From positions 62,001 through 126,000 of the forward strand of contig NZ_JUGU01000001.1 in NCBI RefSeq assembly GCF_000799465.1: a stretch of DNA of 64,000 nt, in the 5' to 3' direction. The position numbers and the translations under genes were made by a program. The notes beneath the pieces are model-generated. The model worked only from the letters and a program-made list of their open reading frames with translations, was not told where the DNA came from and made no database searches. This stretch comes from Psychroserpens sp. Hel_I_66. GTDB taxonomy: Bacteria; Bacteroidota; Bacteroidia; Flavobacteriales; Flavobacteriaceae. Position 1 is the stretch's first letter; each line of letters opens with the position of its first letter. Below, in pieces: positions 56,546 through 63,983 of the stretch.

Positions 56546-57406
56546 TCAAAGTTTTTTTTGAAACTGAATAGGGGTTAGCTGAGTGTGTTTTTTAAAAAAA
56601 CGAATGAAGTTTGAAGGTTCTTTAAACCCCATTTTAAATCCAATTTCTTGAGAAGTGTATTTTTTTTCTGAAATATTTCGTTTTATTTCTAATAATAACC
56701 AGCTGTCAATAAAATCTTTAGCTGTTTTATTTGTAATTTCTTTACTTATTTCATTTAGATAATTGTAGGACACATTTAATCTTTTCGCATAATCTTTTGC
56801 GTTATGTATTTCACTATAGTGTTTAATAATTAACTCTTTAAAGAGATAGAAGTTTTTTAATCTTTCACTATCAAAAAAAACATGTTTATTACATGCCAGT
56901 CTTTTGATTTGAAAGAGTAAAGTCATACATGTAGAATGAATAATTTCTAACTTTAAATTATCGTCTATATCTTTATGTAAGTTTCCCAATAATTGCAAAA
57001 TAGGCTTCAAAATATCAATACTTTTTTTTGCTATTTGAATATTTGACGTATTATATATTTGTAAAAAATGGAATAAGTTTTTTTCATTAATATTTTGCGT
57101 AATAAAACTCTCTTCAAATCCAATTACATATCCTTTTACTGTTACTTCTTTATTAAACGAATGAATTTGTCCTTTTGCTATTGGTAAAATTGTTCCAGGA
57201 GATAAAATTTCTTCTTTAAAATCTACAAAGTGTTTGCTTTCTCCTTCTAAAATTATAATTAACGCATGAAATTCAATTCTATGAGGTTTAGATAAATCAA
57301 ATTTACTTTCTGAAATTGTTTCATGTAATTCTTGTATTGTAACAAAATCAAAAGGGATTTTTTGTTTTACAAAACGCGAAAAAGTTATGTTTTCAATTTT
57401 CATCAA
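56546..57406 (-). CDS. AraC-family transcriptional regulator (cassette gene)
   Basis: 286 residues: an N-terminal cupin-like sensor (about 1-150, HRIEFHALIIILEGESKHFVDFKEEIL) and a C-terminal double helix-turn-helix (about 185-285, AKDYAKRLNVSYNYLNEISKEITNKTAKDFI and SQEIGFKMGFKEPSNFIRFFKKHTQLTPIQFQ). It probably controls the SDR and NTF2-like genes that follow. Its start is 23 nt from the core of attC site 5, as in a standard cassette. Confidence 0.9.
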   Translation of the reverse strand: MMKIENITFSRFVKQKIPFDFVTIQELHETISESKFDLSKPHRIEFHALIIILEGESKHFVDFKEEILSPGTILPIAKGQIHSFNKEVTVKGYVIGFEESFITQNINEKNLFHFLQIYNTSNIQIAKKSIDILKPILQLLGNLHKDIDDNLKLEIIHSTCMTLLFQIKRLACNKHVFFDSERLKNFYLFKELIIKHYSEIHNAKDYAKRLNVSYNYLNEISKEITNKTAKDFIDSWLLLEIKRNISEKKYTSQEIGFKMGFKEPSNFIRFFKKHTQLTPIQFQKKL

Positions 57407-57428
57407 TTGCTTGAGTTTTTTTAATTGG

Positions 57429-57560
57429 CTACAACGTGATTGTGTATGATTTAGTTGCGTGTTTAAGCAATAAAGTTAGCAAATAAATCACAGATAGAAA
57501 GTCCGCGAGGACTTTCGTAAGTAGGCTGTAACCAGCAATGAATTATACACGGTGTTGCCA
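57429..57560 (-). repeat. attC-like site 5
   Basis: Cores CTACAAC (57429-57435) and GTTGCCA (57554-57560). Type A, with inner hairpin GAAAGTCC-GCGA-GGACTTTC. The left core extended to TGGCTACAAC pairs with GTTGTAGCCA at 55086. Confidence 0.8.
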
Positions 57561-57572
57561 GCAGTTTTTATT

Positions 57573-58373
57573 TCAGACCGCAATTATATAAATTTCATCT
57601 TTGTATATTTCTATCTCAAAGTTTTCTCCTGTTTTTGTATCAAACCATCTGTCATCACTTATTTTAGTCATTCGTTCATTTAGTGTTTCTTTCACATTTT
57701 CCAAAAAATGTTCGGTGTAATGAAGTTTTTGACAATATAAATATCCTTTTCCTTTTTTGTATTCAGGATTTGCTTTTTGAAAATCAATAAAGTCGGTATA
57801 AATTCCTAATGAATTTGGTGCTCCAATTAAAAGAGTTTTTACTTTATCAAAATGCTCTTTAATTTCAAGAAAGTCAATTTTTTTCGTTCGGTCAATACTT
57901 TCCTTTATCGTATCTCCTTTATTGTCAATTTTGTAATAATATCTATAAGTTTCTGAATTTCGGTCAAGCAATGAAATCAGTTCTTTCAATGACTTAAAAT
58001 ATCTATTAAATTCTTCTTTTTCTTCCTTATCAGCTTTTACTTTTTTATGTAATTTATTGTAACCAGACTTTAATTCTTCTGATAGGCTTTTCAAATCGTG
58101 ACTTTTCTTTAGTAAAATCCAATTCTTAAATTTCGATAGAATACTTGATTCGTGATATTGTTTGAAAAATTTAATATTCTCTTTTAAACCTAATTCAATT
58201 GCGTGAGATAGTGTAAATAGAGTAGGTAATGAAATTTCATCAAATCTTCTTTTTGTCTTTGGATATTCCTCAAAAATAAATTCAAATAATCGTTCGTATT
58301 GTCCCCAAATTTGAATATCTCCACTTGAATAACCAACCCAAGCTATATATCTATCTCTCTCTAATCTGTTCAT
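57573..58373 (-). CDS. Unknown protein, possibly HEPN-like (cassette gene)
   Basis: 266 residues, soluble and mostly helical. The stretch LPTLFTLSHAIELGLKENIKFF followed some 30 residues later by KKSHDLKSLSEEL resembles helices of HEPN-type proteins, many of which are RNases in defence or toxin systems. I see no certain Rx4-6H motif, so this is a weak inference. It fills its cassette almost fully: the start is 22 nt from one core and the stop 12 nt from the other. Confidence 0.55.
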   Translation of the reverse strand: MNRLERDRYIAWVGYSSGDIQIWGQYERLFEFIFEEYPKTKRRFDEISLPTLFTLSHAIELGLKENIKFFKQYHESSILSKFKNWILLKKSHDLKSLSEELKSGYNKLHKKVKADKEEKEEFNRYFKSLKELISLLDRNSETYRYYYKIDNKGDTIKESIDRTKKIDFLEIKEHFDKVKTLLIGAPNSLGIYTDFIDFQKANPEYKKGKGYLYCQKLHYTEHFLENVKETLNERMTKISDDRWFDTKTGENFEIEIYKDEIYIIAV

Positions 58374-58395
58374 TCTTTGGCTTGGTTCAAATTGC

Positions 58396-58526
58396 TGGCA
58401 ACGGTTAGTATATGAAAAGTAGGCGATTACGAAGCACGAAACTTTAGGTTAAGAAAAATGTTTGATACGAACCAAAAGCTTTGATTTTACTACTGTTTTG
58501 CCTATTTTTTATATACCTTGTTAGGT
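58396..58526 (-). repeat. attC-like site 6
   Basis: Cores TGGCAAC (58396-58402) and GTTAGGT (58520-58526). Type B, with arms GTATATGAAAAGTAGGC and GCCTATTTTTTATATAC. The left core extended to TGCTGGCAAC pairs with the cassette start GTTGCCAGCA at 57554. Confidence 0.8.
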
Positions 58527-58538
58527 ACAGTTTTTTTG

Positions 58539-59006
58539 CTACCAATATTCAAAGATTCGAAGTATTTTTCCGTTTCTGAATTCAAAAAGGGTCATTTCTG
58601 GTTCGCCATCTTTAATTTTGCCATCTTTCTTTTCCACAAAACATTTTTGTGTCACAACAGCGTTCAATCCAACAATTTTATTTAGTACTTTAATATCCGT
58701 GACTTTTCCATCATAACCTCCATTTTTTTGATTTCGGACATATCCGTTATACAAATCCTCTCTGGTATACGTTCCGCCATATTTTGGATGAACATATGTA
58801 AAGTCGTCCGTAAATAGCTCAAAGGTTTTGTCGATATCTTCTACGTTAGAATCTGCTTGAAATATTTTAAGATTTAGTTCATAATATTTCTTAACTATTA
58901 TTTCCAACGAATCCTTATGTGCTTTTGTGGCCTCTTGTGCAACAGCTTGATTTATTGTCAAAATAATTATTAAGAGGGAAACTAATATCTTCAGATGTGT
59001 TTTCAT
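58539..59006 (-). CDS. Secreted NTF2-like (DUF4440-type) protein (cassette gene)
   Basis: 155 residues with a signal peptide (LVSLLIIILTINQAVAQ) and an NTF2-like fold (VEDIDKTFELFTDDFTYVHPKYGGTYTREDLYNGY, MTLFEFRNGKILRIFEYW). It acts in the periplasm; ligand unknown. This is the shortest cassette in the array and the most typical in form: one gene, with a stop 12 nt from the core. Confidence 0.75.
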   Translation of the reverse strand: MKTHLKILVSLLIIILTINQAVAQEATKAHKDSLEIIVKKYYELNLKIFQADSNVEDIDKTFELFTDDFTYVHPKYGGTYTREDLYNGYVRNQKNGGYDGKVTDIKVLNKIVGLNAVVTQKCFVEKKDGKIKDGEPEMTLFEFRNGKILRIFEYW

Positions 59007-59034
59007 ATTCGACTTTTGTTTGTTTTTAAATTGT

Positions 59035-59167
59035 ACCTAACGTGTTTATATATGGTTTGTTGCGTGGTTAATCAACGAATTTACTAAATAAAAACTAACC
59101 AAGAAAATCCGCGAGGATTTTCGCAAGTAAGCGATTTGCCAGCAATAAATTATATATGGTGTTGTAA
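59035..59167 (-). repeat. attC-like site 7
   Basis: Cores ACCTAAC (59035-59041) and GTTGTAA (59161-59167). Type A, with inner hairpin GAAAATCC-GCGA-GGATTTTC. The left core extended to TGTACCTAAC pairs with GTTAGGTACA at 58520. Confidence 0.8.
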
Positions 59168-59176
59168 GCAGGCTTT

Positions 59177-60247
59177 TCATTCAGATTCCTTTTTTTTCTT
59201 GTATTTGTCAAGTTTAGTCTTGTCGAAATAATCATTTTCAATAGACCATTTTTTTAGAACTTCTATTCGATTTATCATTACTTCGCTAAATTCTTTTTCA
59301 TTGAATAGTTTAAGTAAGTTATTTTGTTGTTCAAGCCACTTCTTAAATCCACAGCCTTCGATAGTCAATTTCTCAATAAACAGAACTTGTTCCTCAACTT
59401 CTTCCTCTGTTTTGTCTGGAAATGACTTTATTTCTTTAATAGTTTCTTGTGTTGAAATATCAGTTTCAGCAATTTTTTCAATACTCTCTAAATAGTGTTC
59501 AGGCAGAATCTTCCTAATTTTCTCGATGTTAAATGTTTCTAATCCACCAAAACTTGGTATGTCAATTCCAAATTTTCTTGAATAGTCATATTTTACTACT
59601 GATATTGGGTATTTTAGTAAATGAAGAGTACAAACTATTGAAGCAATTTTTTCATAAGTATTCAGCCAAGAATCGATTAAGTCTGGCTCAAAAGTTTGAG
59701 AATTACTTTTGAATCGCCCAAGTTTATTTGAGTACTTATTACCTTTAGTATGAACGTAATTATGTAAAAATCCGAGTTCTTCAAATCTCTTTTTTAAATT
59801 ATGCTCTTTGTCGAATTTCTTAATATTTTCATTTGACAATAGTACTTTCCAAATTGTACTTGCTCTTGGTGTATTCGCATCATTTGAATCTTTTGATGAA
59901 AGCCAATCTTGCACCATTTTATGACCCTCATCATTGATGTTGTAATAGACAGATAACATTCCTAATTCGAGTGCACTTCGTAAAGAGACAAAAGCTTGTT
60001 TGTAAAGTCCGAAACAAACTAAATTAAATGAGATTTGAAGTTCTTCCCAAGATTCCGAAAATGGAAATATATGTCCAGACCAAAAATTGTCCCAGTTTTG
60101 AGGAATTGTCATTCCAATTATGTGATAAAACCATCCTAATTCCTCTATCTTTTCTTTTATGTTAGGATTTTCCAATAAGTATTCAGAAGTCTTCTTGTAA
60201 ACTTCAATACTTTTATCGGGTTCAAATATGTATGGTGTTATCTTCAA
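59177..60247 (-). CDS. Unknown helical protein (cassette gene)
   Basis: 356 residues, soluble, without a signal peptide. The middle part (FGLYKQAFVSLRSALELGML and, about 85 residues on, FLHNYVHTKGNKYSNKLG) has the look of a HEPN-like or DUF5677-like helical domain. The C-terminus is a long charged coil ending KKKKESE. I do not recognise the family with confidence. The start lies 22 nt from the remaining core of the split site 8. Confidence 0.55.
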   Translation of the reverse strand: MKITPYIFEPDKSIEVYKKTSEYLLENPNIKEKIEELGWFYHIIGMTIPQNWDNFWSGHIFPFSESWEELQISFNLVCFGLYKQAFVSLRSALELGMLSVYYNINDEGHKMVQDWLSSKDSNDANTPRASTIWKVLLSNENIKKFDKEHNLKKRFEELGFLHNYVHTKGNKYSNKLGRFKSNSQTFEPDLIDSWLNTYEKIASIVCTLHLLKYPISVVKYDYSRKFGIDIPSFGGLETFNIEKIRKILPEHYLESIEKIAETDISTQETIKEIKSFPDKTEEEVEEQVLFIEKLTIEGCGFKKWLEQQNNLLKLFNEKEFSEVMINRIEVLKKWSIENDYFDKTKLDKYKKKKESE

Positions 60248-60344
60248 TGTTAGTTGGATGTTCAGCTTGCTTACAACGGTCTCGGCTCGTATGTTTACAT
60301 TTTAAAGTTTATTGATTATAAATATAGTAGTTTTCTAGTTATTA

Positions 60345-60515
60345 ATAAGAGCTAAAATAGAAGGGACATAGAGGTCTCGGCTAGATACATTATTTGATAT
60401 CGTTTCATAGAAATCCCGCCCTTCTATAGTTCTCTTAGAATCTGAACAGTACCTAGATCCAAATTAAAGAGATCGAATCAAATGCGAGCAAAGATGCGAA
60501 GGGGAACAATAGCTT
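60345..60515 (+). ncRNA. Candidate IS110 bridge RNA
   Basis: Exact ends are uncertain. The target-binding loop is closed by ATAGAAGGG (60357-60365) and CCCTTCTAT (60419-60427), a perfect 9-bp stem. Inside, GGTCTCGGCT (60373-60382) is identical to the left target flank at 60278-60287. TCATAG (60405-60410) is complementary to CT plus ATGA of the right target flank. The donor-binding loop is closed by GTTCTC (60429-60434) and GGGAAC (60502-60507), extended by TTAGAATC against GATGCGAA. Inside it, ACAGTACCT (60446-60454) equals the element's right end 61634-61642. ATGCGAG (60482-60488) pairs with CTCGTAT at the left end through one G-T wobble. Confidence 0.8.
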
Positions 60516-60530
60516 TAAAAATCAATTATA

Positions 60531-61604
60531 ATGGATACAATATTAAGACAATGTTTGGGTATAGATGTTTCCAAATTAAGTTTGAGCTTATCCTTAGGTC
60601 ATTTGACCAATGATTTAAGTAAGAAATTCGAGAGCCATGAAGATGACAGTAATGATCTTACGGGTTATAAGACTATAGTTAAATGGTTGGAGAGATCACT
60701 TGATACCAGTGTTAATTTCATAATAGTTATGGAAGCTACAGGAGTCTATCATCAGCACGTGGCACATTACCTATATGAGCGAGGATATGATATTTGTATA
60801 ATGCAATCGGGTCGAGTCAAGCGTTATGCACAAAGTCTAGACCAACGCTCAAAGACGGATGCCCTGGACTGCAGAATGCTGAGTATGCTGGGTCTGGAAA
60901 GGGCTCCCCGTTTATGGCATCCACCTAGTTTATCACTTCAAGAACTAAAGGCATTGAGCAGGGAACGTAGTTCGTTGTTGAAGGACAGAACGGTGGAGAC
61001 CAACCGTCAGGGAGCACTTTTGTCAGGTGTTAGTCAAAGTGCTAGAGCATCAAAGAGACATAAGGCTAGAGTCAAACTATTAAACCTTCAGATAGAATCG
61101 ATAGAGCAAGAGATGCGTGCCCTGATATTGGAAGATCAGGAATTAAAAAGGAAGCTTTGTTATCTGGAAAGTATACCTGGTATTTCTTTTATATCGGCAG
61201 CCACAATTGTTGGTGAGACCTTGGGGTTTGAATCGGTAACTAACGGAAAACAGCTGGCAAGCTATGCAGGCTATGATGTCGTATTGAGAGAGTTTGGAAA
61301 TTTCAAAGGAAAGACTAGGATTAGCAAAAAAGGAAATATCTATATCAGAGCAGCGTTACATATGCCATCGATGACCTGTGTGCGTTGCAATCCTACATTG
61401 AAAGCATTTTACAACCGATTAAAACCAAATAAAGCAAAGCCATTGGTAGCACTGGTAGCTGTACAGAGAAAACTGCTAATATTAATGTTTACCTTATGGC
61501 AGAACGAAGAGAATTATGACGCGGACTTTGAAAATAAAAAGCAGCAAAAGCACAAAGCCCTTGCTGCACAGGATAACAATTTGATAAATCAATTTGTTTC
61601 CTAA
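60531..61604 (+). CDS. IS110-family transposase (DEDD plus Tnp_20 domains)
   Basis: 357 residues. The N-terminal RuvC-like DEDD domain shows Asp in GIDVSK, Glu in IVMEATGVYH, and the Asp pair in RSKTDALDCRML. A coiled-coil linker follows, then a Tnp_20 domain (LESIPGISFISAATIVGE, LASYAGYDVV, KGKTRISKKGNIYIRAALH). In relatives the segment before KGKTRISKKGN contains a Ser-Gly that supplies the catalytic serine. Here it reads LREFGNFKGK, with Phe255 where the serine is expected, a change one C-to-T step could give. The copy may therefore be inactive. Confidence 0.9.
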   Translation: MDTILRQCLGIDVSKLSLSLSLGHLTNDLSKKFESHEDDSNDLTGYKTIVKWLERSLDTSVNFIIVMEATGVYHQHVAHYLYERGYDICIMQSGRVKRYAQSLDQRSKTDALDCRMLSMLGLERAPRLWHPPSLSLQELKALSRERSSLLKDRTVETNRQGALLSGVSQSARASKRHKARVKLLNLQIESIEQEMRALILEDQELKRKLCYLESIPGISFISAATIVGETLGFESVTNGKQLASYAGYDVVLREFGNFKGKTRISKKGNIYIRAALHMPSMTCVRCNPTLKAFYNRLKPNKAKPLVALVAVQRKLLILMFTLWQNEENYDADFENKKQQKHKALAAQDNNLINQFVS

Positions 61605-61764
61605 AATTTTAAAGGAAAAACTTGTTTTGTAACACAGTACCTATGAGTAGTTGCGTGGTTTAGCGATTAACTTTGCAAGTACACACCAAGTTGGAAATTC
61701 CGCAGGAATTTCCAAAGTAGGCGAGAACAAGCAATTACTTATAGCCATTGTTAGGCACAGTTTT

Positions 61765-63198
61765 TTATTCAAATATTGTTGGTACAAGTACAATTTTGTC
61801 AATGTTAATTTCCTTTCCTTTTAAAAAGTCTAGAACCATATCGCCAATTAACGGTGATTTCATATATAAGTCGTGTCCAGCATTCTCTAAAATGACGTGA
61901 CTACCGTTCTCAAACTTTTTGGCGAGTTCAATTCCGCTATTTAAGTATGTTCTACCATCTAAAGAGCCACTTAGTAGTAGAGCGTTTACTTTGTTTGACT
62001 TTAATTCTCTGAACTCGTTTGGAAGTTGTGGGAAATCTAAATTTATCATCCATTCATAAAGCAAAAAGTTAATGGAACTGCCCAAAATGGATTGATTTAT
62101 CTGAACGTCTATTTGTTTTTTTCGTTCTTCTGAAATTCCACTCTGCATATCCATTGCAAAGGACATTGGACTCACACCATTGAAAATATACCGTTTCATT
62201 ACCATAACATCTGGTGCAATTGCTGAAAAATCGCCATTATGCATTTCCTCATATAGCTTGGGAAGTTTTTTTGAATCACTAGGATTTTTCAAATAGAATG
62301 TTGCAATAGCTGATTGTAGCTCAAAATTGGAAATACCTACCGTGTCTCTTCCCCCACGTCTATTATTGTAGGAACTTGTCACTGGTTTTCTCTTCAGTCT
62401 TTCGTGAACTTCAACAATTTTTTCTTTTAATTCAGGATATTTTTTTTCTGCGCCAAAATTGTCTTTCGCTAAATCGGCTATTTGGAATAAAAAATTTTCG
62501 GTGTTTTTTGGAAGTTTTATTGTTTCATCTGAACCCTCGAGACTAGCCAATACCATTTTGTCAATTTTATCTTCGAAGAGCCTGATGTATTCAAAAGCAA
62601 GATGCGAACCATAACTTATTGCCCAAATCGAAATTTTATCTGTGTTGAGAATCTTTCTCAATTCATCTATGTCTTTGGCACTTTCTGTTGTGTTGTAAGC
62701 TTTTAAGTTTACACTCTCTTGCTCCCAAAATTCCAAACATCTTGAAATGTTTTCTGTTGTCTTTTGAACATATTCAGCCTTGTCAGTTGGTTTTTCGAGA
62801 TTGAATTCGGCAGTGTATGGACAATTAGGAAGTCTATCCGATAATCCCGTTCCGCGTTGGTCAAAGGCGATTACATCTGACACTTCCCGTAACTTCATAA
62901 ACAATTCGAATCTGCCTCCTTTGGCTGTTTCAGTCCCCGAACCTCCAGGTCCGCCAGAAAGATATACTATAGGTTTTCCAGGATTCGGATTTGTGCTTTT
63001 AAATCTAATGAACGAAAGTTGAACTGAATCTTGAGAATTACTGGTTCTATCTTCCATGACCTTAAACGTTCCTAATTCAGCTTGAACAGTATCCTTAGCT
63101 TTTGATACAAATTCATAAGGTTCTATTTTCAGATTCTGTCCAAATAGGATTATCTGTGAAAATATTAATGACAGAGTTAATATAGTTTTAAACTTCAT
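61765..63198 (-). CDS. Secreted alpha/beta hydrolase, prolyl-aminopeptidase-like (cassette gene)
   Basis: 477 residues with a signal peptide (LTLSLIFSQIILFGQ) and an alpha/beta hydrolase fold of the TAP/prolyl aminopeptidase type. The oxyanion motif is YLSGGPGGSGTE, followed by IAFDQRGTGLSD, nucleophile Ser in WAISYGSHLAFE, Asp in LLLSGSLDGRT and His in ILENAGHDLYMK. A Cys pair (LPNCPY, ISRCLEFW) suggests a disulphide. It is probably a periplasmic or secreted peptidase or esterase. Its cassette carries the IS110-split attC at its 3' side; the coding region is intact. Confidence 0.88.
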   Translation of the reverse strand: MKFKTILTLSLIFSQIILFGQNLKIEPYEFVSKAKDTVQAELGTFKVMEDRTSNSQDSVQLSFIRFKSTNPNPGKPIVYLSGGPGGSGTETAKGGRFELFMKLREVSDVIAFDQRGTGLSDRLPNCPYTAEFNLEKPTDKAEYVQKTTENISRCLEFWEQESVNLKAYNTTESAKDIDELRKILNTDKISIWAISYGSHLAFEYIRLFEDKIDKMVLASLEGSDETIKLPKNTENFLFQIADLAKDNFGAEKKYPELKEKIVEVHERLKRKPVTSSYNNRRGGRDTVGISNFELQSAIATFYLKNPSDSKKLPKLYEEMHNGDFSAIAPDVMVMKRYIFNGVSPMSFAMDMQSGISEERKKQIDVQINQSILGSSINFLLYEWMINLDFPQLPNEFRELKSNKVNALLLSGSLDGRTYLNSGIELAKKFENGSHVILENAGHDLYMKSPLIGDMVLDFLKGKEINIDKIVLVPTIFE

Positions 63199-63219
63199 AG
63201 TTTTAGTTTGTCAAATTGT

Positions 63220-63351
63220 GCCTAACTTTGTTGTGTATGATTTCGTTGCGTGTTTAAGCACTAAAGTTAGCAAATAAATCACAGATAGAAAGTCCGCGAG
63301 GACTTTCGTAAGTAAGCTCTAACTAGCAATGAATTATACACATTGTTGTAA
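63220..63351 (-). repeat. attC-like site 9
   Basis: Cores GCCTAAC (63220-63226) and GTTGTAA (63345-63351). Type A, with inner hairpin GAAAGTCC-GCGA-GGACTTTC, nearly identical to site 5 over the central 70 bp. The left core extended to TGTGCCTAAC pairs with GTTAGGCACA at 61750. Confidence 0.8.
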
Positions 63352-63983
63352 GAAGTTTTTAATTCTCCTTTTTTTATTAATTCAATTAATTCGCACCTTT
63401 TCTCGGAATTACTTTGTTCTTTGAAATTCTCTCCAATTCTGACAAAATCGTATGGAATATATTTATTTTCAGATTCGATTGTTTTTTCAAAACTACTTTC
63501 TCCAAAAGCTAAAAGAGTTGTCTTTTCAGAACTTTCAGACCTCAACATGACTCTTTTTAATTCTCCGTTTTTTTGTTTAGTAAAAACTCTAAATCGAGAA
63601 CTTTCTAATTCCAGTTCTGTTGGGTAAAATGCAATTCCATTTTCATTAAATATAATTTGTTCACGATTTTGTTTTTTTTCGAATGTTTGTCCAAAGTCCG
63701 TATTATCTATAATAATTGCAGTCCCTTTGAATTCGGAAGGAAGAATTAAATCTATTTTATTAATGCCTGAGTAGTATGAAGAGGCCAAATGATAGTATGA
63801 ATAAAGTGAGATTGCAGGCACTAAAATCCAGAATATTTTATGTTTAATTTTTAAATTTCCAAACAGAAGTATAACAATTCCAACAAGATAAATCGGAAAA
63901 CCAAGTAGAAATCCAAATTTCACAAAATAAATTGAAACTCCAATTAATAATAATGCTATTCCAATTTTGTCGTATTTGTTCAT
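63279..63983 (-). CDS. Unknown membrane protein whose C-terminus is encoded by attC (cassette gene)
   Basis: 234 residues: two or three N-terminal membrane helices (KIGIALLLIGVSIYFVKFGF, YLVGIVILLFG, FWILVPAISLYSYYHLA) and a periplasmic or cytosolic beta-rich domain (LILPSEFKGTAIIIDNTDFGQTF). Family not recognised. The frame does not stop before the cassette core: the last 25 codons or so (TSYNNVYNSLLVRAYL...) are read from attC site 9. The start at 63983 is 17 nt from the window end, so the next core should lie just outside. Confidence 0.65.
   Translation of the reverse strand: MNKYDKIGIALLLIGVSIYFVKFGFLLGFPIYLVGIVILLFGNLKIKHKIFWILVPAISLYSYYHLASSYYSGINKIDLILPSEFKGTAIIIDNTDFGQTFEKKQNREQIIFNENGIAFYPTELELESSRFRVFTKQKNGELKRVMLRSESSEKTTLLAFGESSFEKTIESENKYIPYDFVRIGENFKEQSNSEKRCELIELIKKGELKTSYNNVYNSLLVRAYLRKSSRTFYL

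Larger units (their letters stand above)
60288..61642 (+). mobile_element. IS110-family insertion sequence inserted in an attC site
   Basis: The element lies between a CT at 60286-60287 and a CT at 61641-61642, the dinucleotide core used by known IS110 relatives. It has no terminal inverted repeats. It holds a non-coding left part of about 240 bp, the transposase, and a short right end of about 38 bp. The large left non-coding part fits the IS110 group rather than IS1111. Excising it between the CT cores rebuilds attC site 8, which fixes the ends. Length is about 1,355 bp. No other copy is in the window. Confidence 0.88.
60271..61756 (-). repeat. attC-like site 8, split by the IS110 element
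   Basis: Left part 60271-60287 (core TTACAAC, then GGTCTCGGCT). Right part 61643-61756, ending in core GTTAGGC (61750-61756). Joining the two at CT restores AACGGTCTCGGCTATGAG on the left arm, which pairs through GGCTATGAG with CTTATAGCC of the right arm (8 of 9). The spacing from the core to the conserved GTTGCG is then the same as in intact site 2. Type A, with inner hairpin GGAAATTCC-GCA-GGAATTTCC. Confidence 0.85.

Noticed and set aside
60278..60382. GGTCTCGGCT at 60278 and 60373 read as a target-site duplication
   Set aside because: Both copies are on the left side of the transposase, and the right flank lacks it. The second copy is explained as the left target guide of the bridge RNA.
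46797..63351. Regularly spaced repeats considered as a CRISPR array or as transposon ends
   Set aside because: The repeats are about 130 bp with variable matched cores and lie 0.6-3.8 kb apart with whole genes between them. No cas genes or transposase accompany each one.
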